64,000 nt of DNA from Paramuribaculum sp. (GCA_029060545.1 JAIDTT010000082.1:25294-89293); one strand, 5' to 3'; shown: positions 31,700 through 42,531, counted from the stretch's first letter. Numbers and translations are program-made. Notes: generated by a model not told the origin, from the sequence alone.

Positions 31700-32908
31700 T
31701 CAGTCGAGGCCGTACTCCTTGATTTTACGATAAAGCGTACGCTCCGATATATTAAGCGCGCGTGCCGCTTCCCGGCGGCGGCCGCCGCTCTTTTCGAGAG
31801 CCAGTCGTATGCTCTTGCGCTCAGTCTCTTCGAGCGTAGGCATCGGTTGCGATTCGTCAGATTCGGCCGGAGCGGAAAAGTTCAGCAATCCGCCGGTCGG
31901 TTCGGTATATTTCACAAGCGAGCAAGGCATATCCACGCTCTTAACCTCAGCCGCCGAGCCCTGCTTCAATTCCTCGAGTTCGCCACGGATTGCATCGAGC
32001 TCACGCTGCATCCCGAAGAGCATATTGAGCAACGCCTCGCGCTCCTGTTCATACTTATTGTTGGCCGAGGTAGCGGCCGGAGCGGGAGTGTACGACATTG
32101 CGGCTGCCGGTAGCGACACCTCGATCACCGCACGATCTATCTCCGTGCCCGGATGAAACAGTGCAAGCTGCTCCACCACATTCTTGAGCTGGCGCACATT
32201 GCCCGGCCAGCGGTAGTGAAGCATCAGCGCGCGTGCCTCATCCGAAAAGGATATCGCCGGCATCGAATAGCGCTCCGAGAAATCGCGGGCAAACTTACGC
32301 GCCAGCAACATAATATCACTGCCGCGGTCGCGCAACGGCGGCACCGATATCTGCACCGTCGACAGACGGTAGTACAGATCTTCGCGGAAACGTCCCGAAG
32401 CCACAGCCTCAAGCATATCCACATTCGTAGCCGCTACGATGCGCACATTCGTCTTCTGCACCGTCGATGAGCCTACTTTCAGAAACTCACCGCTCTCCAG
32501 CACACGCAGCAGGCGAGCCTGAGTAGTCAGCGGAAGCTCGGCCACCTCGTCGAGAAAAAGCGTACCGCCGTCAGCCTCCTCGAAGTAGCCCTTGCGCGCA
32601 GCCACAGCGCCCGTAAACGAGCCCTTTTCATGACCAAACAGCTCGGAATCAATCGTACCCTCGGGGATAGCGCCGCAGTTCACCGCTATATAGCGGTTGT
32701 GCTTGCGAGGCGAGAAATTGTGGATTATCTGCGGAAAAAACTCCTTGCCCGTACCGCTCTCGCCTGTCACAAGCACCGACAGATCTATCGGCGCCACCTG
32801 TATGGCACGCGAGATAGCTCCGATCAGCGCCGGAGCATTACCCACGATACCGAAGCGCGTTTTCGCTTCAGCCACCGCAGGCGGTATTTCGGGTATATTT
32901 ATCTGCAT
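31700..32908 (-). CDS. Sigma-54-dependent transcriptional activator without receiver domain
   Basis: 402 residues. The AAA+ sigma-54 interaction domain begins almost at the N-terminus: Walker A GESGTGKE (49-56), the sigma-54 contact loop as GSFTGA (96-101, a variant of GAFTGA), Walker B GTLFLDEV. A Fis-type helix-turn-helix closes the protein (EAARALNISERTLYRKIKEYG). There is no response-regulator or PAS domain, so control must come from another protein or the activator may be constitutive. In Bacteroides a similar regulator often precedes lptE and secG; here lptE is 22 kb away. It sits 9 bases after the asparaginase gene. Confidence 0.9.
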   Translation of the reverse strand: MQINIPEIPPAVAEAKTRFGIVGNAPALIGAISRAIQVAPIDLSVLVTGESGTGKEFFPQIIHNFSPRKHNRYIAVNCGAIPEGTIDSELFGHEKGSFTGAVAARKGYFEEADGGTLFLDEVAELPLTTQARLLRVLESGEFLKVGSSTVQKTNVRIVAATNVDMLEAVASGRFREDLYYRLSTVQISVPPLRDRGSDIMLLARKFARDFSERYSMPAISFSDEARALMLHYRWPGNVRQLKNVVEQLALFHPGTEIDRAVIEVSLPAAAMSYTPAPAATSANNKYEQEREALLNMLFGMQRELDAIRGELEELKQGSAAEVKSVDMPCSLVKYTEPTGGLLNFSAPAESDESQPMPTLEETERKSIRLALEKSGGRRREAARALNISERTLYRKIKEYGLD

Positions 32909-32917
32909 ATCTTTTAA

Positions 32918-33961
32918 TTAAGAGTGTGTGGTAAGCTCTCCGCGGAGCGATACGCCCAGCAGTTCGCCCACCTGACGGGGGGTATAGCCCGCCCCGAACA
33001 GAAACATCATCTTCGTAAGAGCAGCCTCTGTAGTCATATCGCCGCCCGACACCACACCGGCCCGAGCCAGAGCATCGCTTGCAGCATAGCGGCGTGTCAC
33101 GCTGCCGTTGACACACTGCGTCACGTTGAGCACCACCACTCCGCGATCTATCGCCTCCTGCACCGTCTCCTTAAACCACGAAGCCGTAGGCGCATTACCC
33201 GCACCATACGTTCGGAGTATCACGCCCTTCACACCGGGAGTAGAGAGTTGGTGGCGCAATATCTCCGGCTTGATACCGGGGAATATATCGATGATCATCA
33301 CCGACTTATCGAGTACACAATGACACTTCAGCGGCCTCGGCTTACCGGCCGGATAGCGCATCAGCGCCTCCTCGTGGAAGTTGATACCCAGACCGATCTT
33401 GGCCAGCTCCGGATAGTTGTGGCTCTTGAACGCGTTGAAATTGTCGGCACTTCGCTTCGTGGCGCGGTTGCCTCGCCAGAGATAATCCTCGAAGAGGATA
33501 GCCACCTCCTGCACCATAGGCTCGCCGTCGGGCGTACGCGCCGCCGCTATCTGCACCGCCGTGATAAGATTTTCCTCACCATCCGTACGCACTTCGCCGA
33601 TCGGCAGCTGCGAACCGGTGATAATCACCGGCTTGCGCAGATTCTCAAGCATAAACGACAATGCCGACGCTGTATAAGCCATCGTATCCGTACCGTGAAG
33701 CACCACGAAGCCGTCGTAGCGGTCGTAGTTCTCCTCTATAGCGCGTGTGATATCTACCCAATGGTCGGGATTCATATCGCTCGAGTCGATAGGCTTGAAA
33801 GAGATATTGTCGATGCAGTAGTTGAGCATCTTTATCTTGGGCACATTATCGATCAGGTGCGTGAAGTCGAATGGCTCCAGCGCATGGCTCACCGGATTCT
33901 CGATCATACCGATCGTGCCGCCGGTGTAGATAAGCAATATGCGAGGCTGCGATTTTGGCAT
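32918..33961 (-). CDS. ansA: Type I L-asparaginase
   Basis: 347 residues from the ATG at 33961; the ORF-track start at 34135 would add a leader overlapping metG and is rejected. Catalytic motifs are YTGGTIGM near residue 14 and HGTDTMAYTASAL near 85. No signal peptide, so it is a cytoplasmic type I enzyme that hydrolyses asparagine to aspartate and ammonia. It lies 32 bases after metG and 9 bases before the sigma-54 activator. Confidence 0.9.
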   Translation of the reverse strand: MPKSQPRILLIYTGGTIGMIENPVSHALEPFDFTHLIDNVPKIKMLNYCIDNISFKPIDSSDMNPDHWVDITRAIEENYDRYDGFVVLHGTDTMAYTASALSFMLENLRKPVIITGSQLPIGEVRTDGEENLITAVQIAAARTPDGEPMVQEVAILFEDYLWRGNRATKRSADNFNAFKSHNYPELAKIGLGINFHEEALMRYPAGKPRPLKCHCVLDKSVMIIDIFPGIKPEILRHQLSTPGVKGVILRTYGAGNAPTASWFKETVQEAIDRGVVVLNVTQCVNGSVTRRYAASDALARAGVVSGGDMTTEAALTKMMFLFGAGYTPRQVGELLGVSLRGELTTHS

Positions 33962-33993
33962 TGACTGTCTCGGGTGGGTTGAGGATGATGATA

Positions 33994-36045
33994 TTATTTG
34001 ATTTGAGCTCCGGGCACCACAGGAGCCATCGGAGTGATCAGAGCCAGCGATCCGTCGGCATTCTCGGCCGAAAGGATCATACCCTGCGACTCTATGCCCT
34101 TGAGCTTGCGCGGAGGCAGATTGGCTATGAAACACACTTGCTTGCCCACGAGCTCCTTCGGATCATAATGCTTGGCGATGCCCGACACTATGGTGCGACG
34201 CTCCATACCATCGTCGATCAGGAAGCGGAGCAACTTGTCGGCCTTCGGCACTCGCTCACATTCGAGCACCGTGCCCACTCTGAGGTCAGCCTTCATAAAT
34301 GTGTCGAAATCCACATCGGGAGCCTGCGGTGCAGCCTTGAAATTCTTTATCTTGTTCTCCTGCTTGATGCGCTCCAGACGCTCAAGTTGGGCGGCGATAG
34401 CCTCATCGGAAATCTTCTCAAACAGCAATTCGGGTTCGCCCAATCGGCGACCGGCGGGAATCAGATCGAAACGACCCAGCATATCCCACGATATCTGCTC
34501 CATACCGAGCATACCGCGCAACTTTGCGGAACTGAAGGGCAGGAATGGCTCGAACGCCACAGCCAGATTAGCACAGAGCTGAAGCGCAGTGTTGAGCACC
34601 GTAGCCACGCGTCCCATATCGGTCTTGGCTACCTTCCAGGGCTCAGTCTCCTGCAGATACTTATTGCCAAGGCGGGCAAGCTCCATAGCGCTCTTCACAC
34701 CCTCGCGGAAGTGGAATTCCGACAGATTGTCGGTAAGCTCCTTACGCACCTTCTCCACATCAGCTATCAGCTGACTGTCAATATCCTGAAGTTCGCCGGC
34801 TTCGGGCACCACGCCTTCGAAATACTTGCCGGTGAGCACCATCGCACGGTTCACGAAGTTGCCTAATATGGCCACAAGCTCATTATTGTTTCGCGCCTGA
34901 AACTCAGCCCAGGTAAAATCATTGTCGCGTGTCTCGGGCGCATTGGCCGTGAGCACGTAGCGAAGCACATCCTGCTTGCCGGGGAAGTCGCGAAGATACT
35001 CATGGAGCCACACGGCCCAGTTGCGCGACGTCGATATCTTGTCGCCCTCGAGATTGAGGAATTCATTGGCAGGCACATTGTCGGGAAGCTGATAGCCGTC
35101 GCCGTAAGCCATAAGCATCGCCGGGAACACGATGCAGTGAAACACGATATTATCCTTGCCTATGAAGTTGATCACACGCGTCTCGGGATCTTTCCAATAC
35201 TTCTCCCAAGTATCTGGCAGAATCTCCTTCGTATTGGAGATATAGCCGATCGGAGCGTCGAACCACACGTAGAGCACCTTGCCGTCGGCACCCTCCACCG
35301 GCACAGGCACACCCCAGTTGAGATCACGGCTCACCGCGCGGGGCTGCAGACCCAGATCGAGCCACGACTTGCACTGGCCGTACACATTGGGGCGCCACTC
35401 CTTGTGACCTTCGAGGATCCATTCGCGCAGAGCCTCCTCATAGCGGTTGAGAGGCAGATACCAGTGCGAAGTGGAGCGGAGCGATACGGGAGCCGATGTC
35501 AGGCGCGAATGAGGATTGATAAGGTCGGTGGCGTTAAGCGTCGAGCCACAGGCCTCACATTGGTCGCCGTAAGCACGGTCACTGCCGCAGCGCGGGCAAG
35601 TACCCATCACATAGCGGTCAGCCAGAAACTCTCCGGCTTGCTCATCATAGAGTTGCTCCGAAGTATGGAGTTCGAATACGCCCTTATCGTACAGACGGCG
35701 GAAAAATTCGCTCGCCGTCTCGCGATGTATATCCGAAGTAGTGCGTGAATACACATCGAAGGAGATACCGAGCTCCTCCATCGAATCCTTGATTATCTTG
35801 TGGTAGCGGTCTACGATATCCTGGGGAGTGACACCCTCCTCGCGCGCCTTAATAGTGATAGGCACACCATGTTCGTCGCTGCCGCCGATCATCACCACAT
35901 CCTCGCCGCGCAGGCGCAGGAATCTTACATATTCGTCGGCCGGGACATATACACCGGCCAGATGGCCTATATGCACCGGACCATTGGCATAAGGAAGAGC
36001 TGTAGTGACGAGCGTACGCTTATAGTTCTTATTCATATTATACAC
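33994..36045 (-). CDS. metG: Methionyl-tRNA synthetase with C-terminal tRNA-binding domain
   Basis: 683 residues. The class I signature appears as [14 protein letters not shown] and the KMSKS loop as KISTSRN. Zinc ligands are in [19 protein letters not shown] (about 144-162). A Trbp111/EMAPII-like domain forms the C-terminal 110 residues ([15 protein letters not shown]), aiding dimerisation and tRNA binding. An ATG nine bases inside (36036, MNKNYKRT) may be the real start. A -7 box lies about 35 bases upstream. Confidence 0.95.
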   Translation of the reverse strand: MYNMNKNYKRTLVTTALPYANGPVHIGHLAGVYVPADEYVRFLRLRGEDVVMIGGSDEHGVPITIKAREEGVTPQDIVDRYHKIIKDSMEELGISFDVYSRTTSDIHRETASEFFRRLYDKGVFELHTSEQLYDEQAGEFLADRYVMGTCPRCGSDRAYGDQCEACGSTLNATDLINPHSRLTSAPVSLRSTSHWYLPLNRYEEALREWILEGHKEWRPNVYGQCKSWLDLGLQPRAVSRDLNWGVPVPVEGADGKVLYVWFDAPIGYISNTKEILPDTWEKYWKDPETRVINFIGKDNIVFHCIVFPAMLMAYGDGYQLPDNVPANEFLNLEGDKISTSRNWAVWLHEYLRDFPGKQDVLRYVLTANAPETRDNDFTWAEFQARNNNELVAILGNFVNRAMVLTGKYFEGVVPEAGELQDIDSQLIADVEKVRKELTDNLSEFHFREGVKSAMELARLGNKYLQETEPWKVAKTDMGRVATVLNTALQLCANLAVAFEPFLPFSSAKLRGMLGMEQISWDMLGRFDLIPAGRRLGEPELLFEKISDEAIAAQLERLERIKQENKIKNFKAAPQAPDVDFDTFMKADLRVGTVLECERVPKADKLLRFLIDDGMERRTIVSGIAKHYDPKELVGKQVCFIANLPPRKLKGIESQGMILSAENADGSLALITPMAPVVPGAQIK

Positions 36046-36078
36046 ACAGATTGGATGTGAGAATTTTTATTCAACCTA

Positions 36079-36086
36079 CAAAATTA
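36079..36086 (-). promoter_or_regulatory. -7 promoter box of metG
   Basis: Minus-strand TAATTTTG, about 33-42 bases before the two candidate metG starts. Confidence 0.55.
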
Positions 36087-36171
36087 CAAATTATTCTTAT
36101 CTCCATCAATAGCAGCATCAAGGTCTTTAAAATCCATAACGACCTTCAATAACCCTAAGCCCTTGTGCCGG

Positions 36172-36858
36172 TCAGAATGTGTAGGCAGCGGATACGCCAA
36201 TTATCTGCTCCCTGAAATGGAAGGGCGCGTCATAACCGTTTTCGAAGTCGGTCGACATATTCAGCAGACCCCGCGAAAAGTTGAAACCGACCGTATAATG
36301 GCGACTATAAGTGACGGAAACACCCGCGCCCCAAAACAGATCGACGCGACGTATATAGCTTGCACCGAGATCATATAGAGTATTGTCGCTTTTCTTCCCG
36401 GGGTAATGCGCGCCGGATGAGAAGCCTATGGCAAGCTGCGGGCCGGTAGTGATATTCAGCCTCCATCGTTCGGAAAAGTCAAAGTGGTACCCGAGCATAC
36501 AGTTCAGTCTGGCGCCCATAATCCATATAAAGTTAAGCGGCTTACCATAGAGCTTCCTCCCCTCTACGGAGTATTGTGACTCAAAAATAGATAGTCCGGG
36601 CTCAAGATACATATTTTTCCAGAGCGGGGCTCCGATCGCTATACCGGCACTCATCCCCGAACGCGAGCCAAGGCTTATGCCCGATGTGTGGAAATCCTGC
36701 TCTACAGGTGTCGAATACTCGTAAGCCGCCCCAACGGAAAACGCAGGTCGATTATTGGCCGCATTATCGAATATCTCGGATGCAGTTGCTGCCGGTATTC
36801 CAGCGACGGCTACCAGAGTCGATGCAATAATCCATTTAAGATTCCTGATTGGTTTCAT
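36172..36858 (-). CDS. Outer membrane beta-barrel protein, function unknown
   Basis: 228 residues from the second ATG (36858), which gives a clean signal peptide (KWIIASTLVAVAGIPAATA-S). The mature part is built of alternating amphipathic strands and ends in AAYTF with the C-terminal Phe expected for a barrel recognised by the BAM complex. It resembles the porin-family/PorT-like small barrels of Bacteroidota. It lies 90 bases downstream of secDF, separated by a strong terminator, so it is probably transcribed on its own. Confidence 0.75.
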   Translation of the reverse strand: MKPIRNLKWIIASTLVAVAGIPAATASEIFDNAANNRPAFSVGAAYEYSTPVEQDFHTSGISLGSRSGMSAGIAIGAPLWKNMYLEPGLSIFESQYSVEGRKLYGKPLNFIWIMGARLNCMLGYHFDFSERWRLNITTGPQLAIGFSSGAHYPGKKSDNTLYDLGASYIRRVDLFWGAGVSVTYSRHYTVGFNFSRGLLNMSTDFENGYDAPFHFREQIIGVSAAYTF

Positions 36859-36887
36859 GGTCGGATTCAATTTAAGTTAAAAACATA

Positions 36888-36920
36888 AGGAGGTGGCCAA
36901 ACGGATTTGGCGCACCTCCT
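36888..36920 (-). terminator. Strong terminator after secDF
   Basis: Arms AGGAGGTG/CACCTCCT and inner arms GCCAAA/TTTGGC form a 14-bp stem with one bulged base, followed on the minus strand by TATGTTTTT. Confidence 0.8.
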
Positions 36921-36946
36921 GATTTAGATATATGCTAAGCTAAAGA

Positions 36947-39790
36947 TTATGCTTTGGCCTTGTCTGTTTTGTGTCTGCGGGCATCAGTAAGGTAAGCCAC
37001 GGGAGCTGCCACAAAGATGGTAGCCAGTGTACCGATCACAACGCCGAAGATCATCGCGAAGGTAAACGAGCGGATAGCGTCGCCACCGAGGATGAAGATA
37101 CACAGAAGCACGAGCAGAGTCGATGCCGAAGTCATCACCGTACGACCGAGAGTCGAGTTGAGCGACTGATTGATGGTCGTTGCGAAGTTCTGCTTCGGAT
37201 AGAGGCCTACATTTTCACGCACGCGGTCGAATACCACCACGGTATCGTTGATCTGATAACCGATCACCGTAAGGATAGCCGCGATAAACGACTGGTCGAT
37301 TTCCATCGCGAAGGGGAACACACCCCAGAAGATCGAGTAGAAACCTACGATCGAGAAAGCAGTGAAAGCTACGGCTGCAAGAGCACCCACGGAGAAGGCG
37401 ATATTGCGGAAGCGGAACAGGATGTAGAGGAACATAGCCAGCAGCGAGAGACCCACTGCGATGTAAGCGTCGGTGCGCATATCGTTGGCCACGGTCGGAC
37501 CCACCTTCTGAGCAGAGATGATACCCATGCTCTCGTTGGATGCCGAGAAGTCCTCATATTTCATATCGCCGATCGAGTAAGGCTTGCCTTCCACGGAGAA
37601 TGCGGTGTAGAGCTTCACCATGATAAGAGAGTCTACATTCTGAGTCTCGTCGTCGATCATATAATTGGTGGAGATACGCACCTTCGAGGGTTCGTCGATG
37701 GTGATTACGGTAGGCTTGTTGCCGTCGAATACGGGAGCCAGATCCTCAGCCATTTCCGAAGGCACCTGTGCCTTGTCGAACTGTACCACGTAGTTGCGGC
37801 CACCCGAGAAGTCGATACCGGGATTGAGGCTCTTGGTGCAGAGCGAGATCACGAATACTGCGCAGAGAGCCAATACCACACCGAAGGCCACCTTGCGCTT
37901 GCCAAGGAAGTTGATGTGAGTGTTGGTAAACATCTTGCGGGAGATACCGGTAGAGAAGGTAATGGTGCTGAATGCCTTGGTCTTCTGGAATGCCATGAAC
38001 ACCAGACGGGTCAGGAACACTGCGGTGAAGAACGAGCAGACGATACCGATGATGAGGGTCGTTGCGAAGCCCTTGATCGGGCCGGTACCGAAGAGAAGGA
38101 GGATCACGCCGGTGATTACCGAAGTGAGGTTGGAGTCGAAGATAGCCGAGAAGGCGTTGGAGTAACCGTCGGCGATAGCTGTGCGGAGGTTCTTGCCAGC
38201 GCGAAGCTCTTCCTTGGCACGCTCGAAGATAAGCACGTTGGCGTCAACGGCCATACCCAGCGCGAGTACCACACCGGCGATACCCGACAGCGTGAGCACT
38301 GCCTGGAACGAGGCTAGGATACCGAAGGTGAAGAAGATATTGAATACCAGACCGAGGTTGGCGATAAGGCCGGGGATCAGACCGTAGAAGGCACACATGA
38401 AGATCATCAGGAGCACCAGTGCGAACACGAACGAGAGCATACCGTCCTTGATAGCCTGCTGGCCGAGCGACGGACCGATCTTCGTAGAGCTTACGATCTT
38501 CACACCGCCGGTCATCTTACCCGACTTGAGCACGTTGGCCAAGTCCTGAGCCTCTTCGGGAGTGAAATTGCCGGTGATCTGCGAGCGGCCGCCGGTGATC
38601 TGGCCCTGTACGGTAGGAGCCGAGTACACGCGGTTGTCGAGCACGATGGCCACACGCTTGTGGATATTGTTGCCGGTGATCGAAGCCCACTGGCCGCCGG
38701 CTTCGCCGGTCATGGTCATGTTCACGTAGATACCCTGGCCGTGATCATTGTCGTATTCCATAGAGGCATCTTTCACCACGTCGCCCGACAGCACGGGTTC
38801 GCCGGCATCGGTCTTGAGGCTGTAGAGCTCATAGAACTCAGCGCCGCCCTCTTTGGTCACGGGCTTCACGCCCCATGCGAAGTGCACGTTGTCGGGAAGC
38901 TGGTGGGTATTGATAGCGTCGTCGAGGATCGAGTCGATAGCGGCCATCTCATGTTTGGCAGCGATACCGAGCACAGCTCCGCTGGGCAGAGTCTGCACGA
39001 AGTGGCTGTAGAGTTGGGTCTTGTTGTTGAGAGCGCTGAGGTTGGGCAGATAGTCCTTCACGTCGCGTTCGATATAGAATTCGAGGTTGGCGGATGCCTT
39101 GAGCAGCTCTTCCATACGCTCGTGGTCGGTAACGCCGGGGAGTTCGAGCAGAATCTGGCCGTCGTTTTCAAGCTCCTGGATGTTGGGCGATACCACACCG
39201 AACTGGTCGATACGCTGACGGAGCACGTTGGCCGATGCGCTTACAGCCGACTTCACCTGTGCCTGAAGAGCGGAGATGGTAGCCGAGCGGCTTTCGCCGG
39301 GCTTCACATACTCGCTGTAGATGGCGGCGAGGTCGAGCTTGGGTGTTACCTGCTGGCTCTGGTCGTAGAACACGGCTACATAGTCGTTGCTCTTCGTCTG
39401 GGCCACTACTGAGTCGGCGCGGGCGATTACCTCGTTGAAGCGGGCATCGGCTTTGTCGCCGGCGATCGAGCGCAGAATGTCGGGTACCGACAGCTGCAAT
39501 GTCACGTTCATACCGCCCTTGAGGTCAAGACCAAGGCCGATGCTCAGCTTCTCTACCTGACGGTAGGTGTAGCCAAGCCATACTTTCTCATTTGATACGG
39601 AATCAATAAAGTGCTTGTAGGCGTCCTTGTATTCTACGACGCCGGCTGCGGAGGTTTCGGTGGCATACTGTTCGGCCTTCTTCTCGAAGCGGCTGTTGAC
39701 CAGCGAGAACGACAGGTAGAACATGCAGATGATTACCAAGAAGATGGCAAGCACTCCGGCCACTACACTTCCTAATTTTCCTTTTTGCAT
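36947..39790 (-). CDS. secDF: SecDF fused protein translocase subunit
   Basis: 947 residues joining SecD and SecF in one chain, as is usual in Bacteroidales. SecD has the first helix (about 10-30), a large periplasmic region with P1 domain, and six-helix block with GMAVDANVLIFERAKEEL. SecF begins near residue 610 with NFLGKRKVAF and contains QINDTVVVFDRVREN. The proton-driven complex helps pull proteins out of SecYEG. A -7 box precedes the gene by about 84 bases and a terminator follows it. Confidence 0.96.
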   Translation of the reverse strand: MQKGKLGSVVAGVLAIFLVIICMFYLSFSLVNSRFEKKAEQYATETSAAGVVEYKDAYKHFIDSVSNEKVWLGYTYRQVEKLSIGLGLDLKGGMNVTLQLSVPDILRSIAGDKADARFNEVIARADSVVAQTKSNDYVAVFYDQSQQVTPKLDLAAIYSEYVKPGESRSATISALQAQVKSAVSASANVLRQRIDQFGVVSPNIQELENDGQILLELPGVTDHERMEELLKASANLEFYIERDVKDYLPNLSALNNKTQLYSHFVQTLPSGAVLGIAAKHEMAAIDSILDDAINTHQLPDNVHFAWGVKPVTKEGGAEFYELYSLKTDAGEPVLSGDVVKDASMEYDNDHGQGIYVNMTMTGEAGGQWASITGNNIHKRVAIVLDNRVYSAPTVQGQITGGRSQITGNFTPEEAQDLANVLKSGKMTGGVKIVSSTKIGPSLGQQAIKDGMLSFVFALVLLMIFMCAFYGLIPGLIANLGLVFNIFFTFGILASFQAVLTLSGIAGVVLALGMAVDANVLIFERAKEELRAGKNLRTAIADGYSNAFSAIFDSNLTSVITGVILLLFGTGPIKGFATTLIIGIVCSFFTAVFLTRLVFMAFQKTKAFSTITFSTGISRKMFTNTHINFLGKRKVAFGVVLALCAVFVISLCTKSLNPGIDFSGGRNYVVQFDKAQVPSEMAEDLAPVFDGNKPTVITIDEPSKVRISTNYMIDDETQNVDSLIMVKLYTAFSVEGKPYSIGDMKYEDFSASNESMGIISAQKVGPTVANDMRTDAYIAVGLSLLAMFLYILFRFRNIAFSVGALAAVAFTAFSIVGFYSIFWGVFPFAMEIDQSFIAAILTVIGYQINDTVVVFDRVRENVGLYPKQNFATTINQSLNSTLGRTVMTSASTLLVLLCIFILGGDAIRSFTFAMIFGVVIGTLATIFVAAPVAYLTDARRHKTDKAKA

Positions 39791-39873
39791 GGGGTGATTA
39801 AATGATATTATAGTTTATAAATATATTTGCGTTCAATGAGGCAGCCTCGGCATTAAGCCAAGGTTTCAGCCTG

Positions 39874-39881
39874 CAAATATA
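39874..39881 (-). promoter_or_regulatory. -7 promoter box of secDF
   Basis: Minus-strand TATATTTG about 84 bases before the secDF ATG. Confidence 0.5.
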
Positions 39882-39922
39882 GTATTTTCTTTTGAAATCT
39901 CCGAATTTTTATCGAGGGAGTA

Positions 39923-41002
39923 TCAGCACGATGCAATAATCTCCCGCATCTGCGGCAGCTTTGCCTCCGCATCTTCCCATAGTCGCATCTGAGCCAGGGT
40001 GCGTGTCAGGTTGTGTTCGGGGCCGTTTATCTTATAATATGTGTCGCCGTTGAGATAGTCGGTATAGAAGCGTACCGCCTGCATATACGGGAAGAGTGTG
40101 GCGGCGAACGGCAGCATCTCACGCTCGGTGGCAGTCAGGAATTTACCCGCACTCTCGATATATCCCTCAGCGAAGGCGCGGAATATGTCGAGGTCGAAGC
40201 TCACGCTCGAAAGGTCGGCCGCATCCTCGGCTCCGGTATTGGCTGCCGTGCGCAGGAAGTCGCCGAAATCGGAGAATACGAAGGAGGGCATCACCGTATC
40301 GAGGTCGATCACGCAGAGCACCCGCCCGTCGGCATCGAAGAGCATATTGTTGACCTTAGTATCGCAGTGACATATACGTTTGGGCAGACGACCCTCGCGG
40401 TGCATACGCTCGGCAGCAGTCATCCTCTCGGCCGCATCGAGAAGTTTGTCGGCTATCTCGCGCGTCGGTTCAAGGCGTCCGGCAGCATCAGCGGCAATAG
40501 CCTCGCGCAGCTGTTCGAGGCGGAATTCCATATTGTGGAAATTCGGAATCGTCTCCACCAGATCCTCCTTGATATCGGTGAGCTGCGCCTCGAATTCGCC
40601 GAAAGCACGGCCGGCATGGCGGGCATAGTGGGGATTCACCGTATCGAAGGTATAGGCATCGGAGATAAAGCGGGTCATACGCCACACCTCGCCGTTGTCG
40701 TCCACGAGATAGGTCAGCCCGGGATCATCCTTCAGAGCCACCGGAGTGAGCACACGGCGCGACGGATCAGCGTCGGCCGGAAGCTTCGAGGCCAGATGTC
40801 GGGTCACAGCCACGATATTACCCTGCAGTCCGGCAGGGTCGGTAAAGATATTGGTATTGATGCGCTGCAGCACGTAGTCGGGTGTCCCCTCGGCCGTAGC
40901 AGCCAGATAAGTGTCGTTGATCAGACCCGCGCCGAGCGGACGGATCGACTCTACCGGCGCCTCGGTTGCGAAGCGGCCGGCAATACTCTTCAGATGATCC
41001 AT
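39923..41002 (-). CDS. APH-fold sugar kinase, N-acetylhexosamine 1-kinase-like
   Basis: 359 residues from the ATG at 41002 (MDHLKSIAGRF). The ORF-track start adds 53 residues of low-complexity leader that overlap the upstream gene and is rejected. The phosphotransferase fold shows HCDTKVNN with catalytic D214 and the metal-binding IDLDTVMPSFVFSDFGDF. This version of the second motif resembles NahK kinases that phosphorylate GlcNAc/GalNAc at C1. Aminoglycoside resistance is unlikely. It follows a surface lipoprotein gene by 28 bases. Confidence 0.75.
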   Translation of the reverse strand: MDHLKSIAGRFATEAPVESIRPLGAGLINDTYLAATAEGTPDYVLQRINTNIFTDPAGLQGNIVAVTRHLASKLPADADPSRRVLTPVALKDDPGLTYLVDDNGEVWRMTRFISDAYTFDTVNPHYARHAGRAFGEFEAQLTDIKEDLVETIPNFHNMEFRLEQLREAIAADAAGRLEPTREIADKLLDAAERMTAAERMHREGRLPKRICHCDTKVNNMLFDADGRVLCVIDLDTVMPSFVFSDFGDFLRTAANTGAEDAADLSSVSFDLDIFRAFAEGYIESAGKFLTATEREMLPFAATLFPYMQAVRFYTDYLNGDTYYKINGPEHNLTRTLAQMRLWEDAEAKLPQMREIIASC

Positions 41003-41030
41003 GATATTGTACTCTTGATTTTTAGTTATG

Positions 41031-42455
41031 CTATTGGTTGAATATCTCGTAGGCACCGATCGCCGGCTGTGCAGGGCGTTCGGTTCCGTAGAAGTCGGTG
41101 GCGGGCAGAGCGACGGTTGTCGCGGGATCGGAAGCACCAAGCGCGGGCGAATCGGCGTCAAGGCGGTAGTCGAAGTAGTAGTCCTCGCGTCGCGTCTTAA
41201 AGAGCGGATTGCCGCCCCATATTATATTGGTGAAATGCTCGTCGTCGCTGCCGGTGCTGCGAAGCAGACAGCGATGCACATATACATCCGTTCCATCAAG
41301 CGACGTCGGCGACATATCGCCCGACGAGCCGTAGAGCACCGAGTTGGTCACCCGCACCTTAGCACGCGGCAGCCCCGGCTGCTCGGCGTCGAGATTATCG
41401 TCTGTGCAGTGACTCACCTGCAGCAGCGGCCCCGTGATAGCCGCGAAGAGATAATAGTTGGAGAAAGTGCAATGATCGAAAAGAGCCTCTCCGCCTATCA
41501 CCCACACCGGACTGGCGCCCGATTCGGCAAACTCGGTCGACACGGCGCGCACCGACGTATGGTAGGCGGCGAGCACATTGTCGCGACTGTTGCGCAGACG
41601 ACAACCTATCAGCGTGAGCTGCGGTACGTCGGTCGCCGTAGGTCCGTCGACAAATACGCCATATTCCGTATTACGGATCTCCGTGAAGCGAAGCTCACAT
41701 GGCGAAGCATCGGGATGAATCGTCATTCCGGCCCACTGGCGCGACATCAGGTCAAACGTAATGCCGGTGATCACCGTGCCGCTGCGGTCGCCGCGGATCA
41801 CCACCGGAGCATCCGCAGTGCCTTCGCTGAATAGCGAGCCGTGAACCTCGATCGACGCCTTATCGTGCATATACACCGTAAGACCCTCACCGAGGGTAAG
41901 CCGGGCGCCCGGAGCCACAGTAAGCTCGCCGTAGACGCGCACAGGCTTGTCGGCCTCCCAGCGCGTATCGCTGTCGATCACCGGATCGGTAAGCGTCACC
42001 ACATCCAGCCCCGTAGCCTTGAGCACCACCGAGCGCGTCACGCCATTGGCCTCAAACTCAAGTTTGTCCTCCACGTCCGGAGCCATAAGATCTCTCGGCA
42101 CAGTGGCACTGACGAGTATGAATATCGAATCATTGGGGCGGATATCCACATCGCGAAAATCCTTGCCTGAAAAACCGTCGACATTGATACGGAAACACCC
42201 CTCCGAGCCGGCTTGAAAACCGATGCGGCTGATACGCATCACCTTGCCGGAATGGTTATAGGCCTTTATAGCGTGAGTCTGCGACGGCTCATCCATGAAT
42301 ATTGTGCCCACATCGAGCGTATCGGCTGAGAAAACGGGCTGATCGGCAGGCGATAGCGTCACATCATCCTCGATACACGACGTAAGGCAGGCGCCTGTGG
42401 TCATCAGACCCGCGGCGGCGCATAGTATATTGTGTATTATACGTATCGGATTCAT
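41031..42455 (-). CDS. Beta-helix lipoprotein
   Basis: 474 residues with a lipoprotein signal and lipobox CLTSC (Cys near 27). The region after it (about 40-150) is an Ig/ASPM-like beta domain, and residues 170-440 repeat short beta segments with conserved asparagines and hydrophobics typical of a right-handed parallel beta-helix. The C-terminus has DSPALGASDPA and PAIGAYE, as in Bacteroidota choice-of-anchor/right-handed helix proteins. Such proteins bind or cleave polysaccharide, but no catalytic site is evident here. Likely at the cell surface. Confidence 0.78.
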   Translation of the reverse strand: MNPIRIIHNILCAAAGLMTTGACLTSCIEDDVTLSPADQPVFSADTLDVGTIFMDEPSQTHAIKAYNHSGKVMRISRIGFQAGSEGCFRINVDGFSGKDFRDVDIRPNDSIFILVSATVPRDLMAPDVEDKLEFEANGVTRSVVLKATGLDVVTLTDPVIDSDTRWEADKPVRVYGELTVAPGARLTLGEGLTVYMHDKASIEVHGSLFSEGTADAPVVIRGDRSGTVITGITFDLMSRQWAGMTIHPDASPCELRFTEIRNTEYGVFVDGPTATDVPQLTLIGCRLRNSRDNVLAAYHTSVRAVSTEFAESGASPVWVIGGEALFDHCTFSNYYLFAAITGPLLQVSHCTDDNLDAEQPGLPRAKVRVTNSVLYGSSGDMSPTSLDGTDVYVHRCLLRSTGSDDEHFTNIIWGGNPLFKTRREDYYFDYRLDADSPALGASDPATTVALPATDFYGTERPAQPAIGAYEIFNQ

Positions 42456-42531
42456 ATTCAGAAAAACGCCGCAATATACCCATTATTGCGCATTTATGAA
42501 AATTTGACACTCACATATTGACGAATAGAAG

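Noticed and set aside
36971-38317. 448-codon plus-strand ORF opposite secDF
   Set aside because: Antisense shadow of a certain gene, rich in His/Glu/Arg with no domain.
39923-41002. Aminoglycoside resistance kinase
   Set aside because: The motif IDLDTVMP and the neighbouring surface-glycan lipoprotein fit a sugar 1-kinase better.
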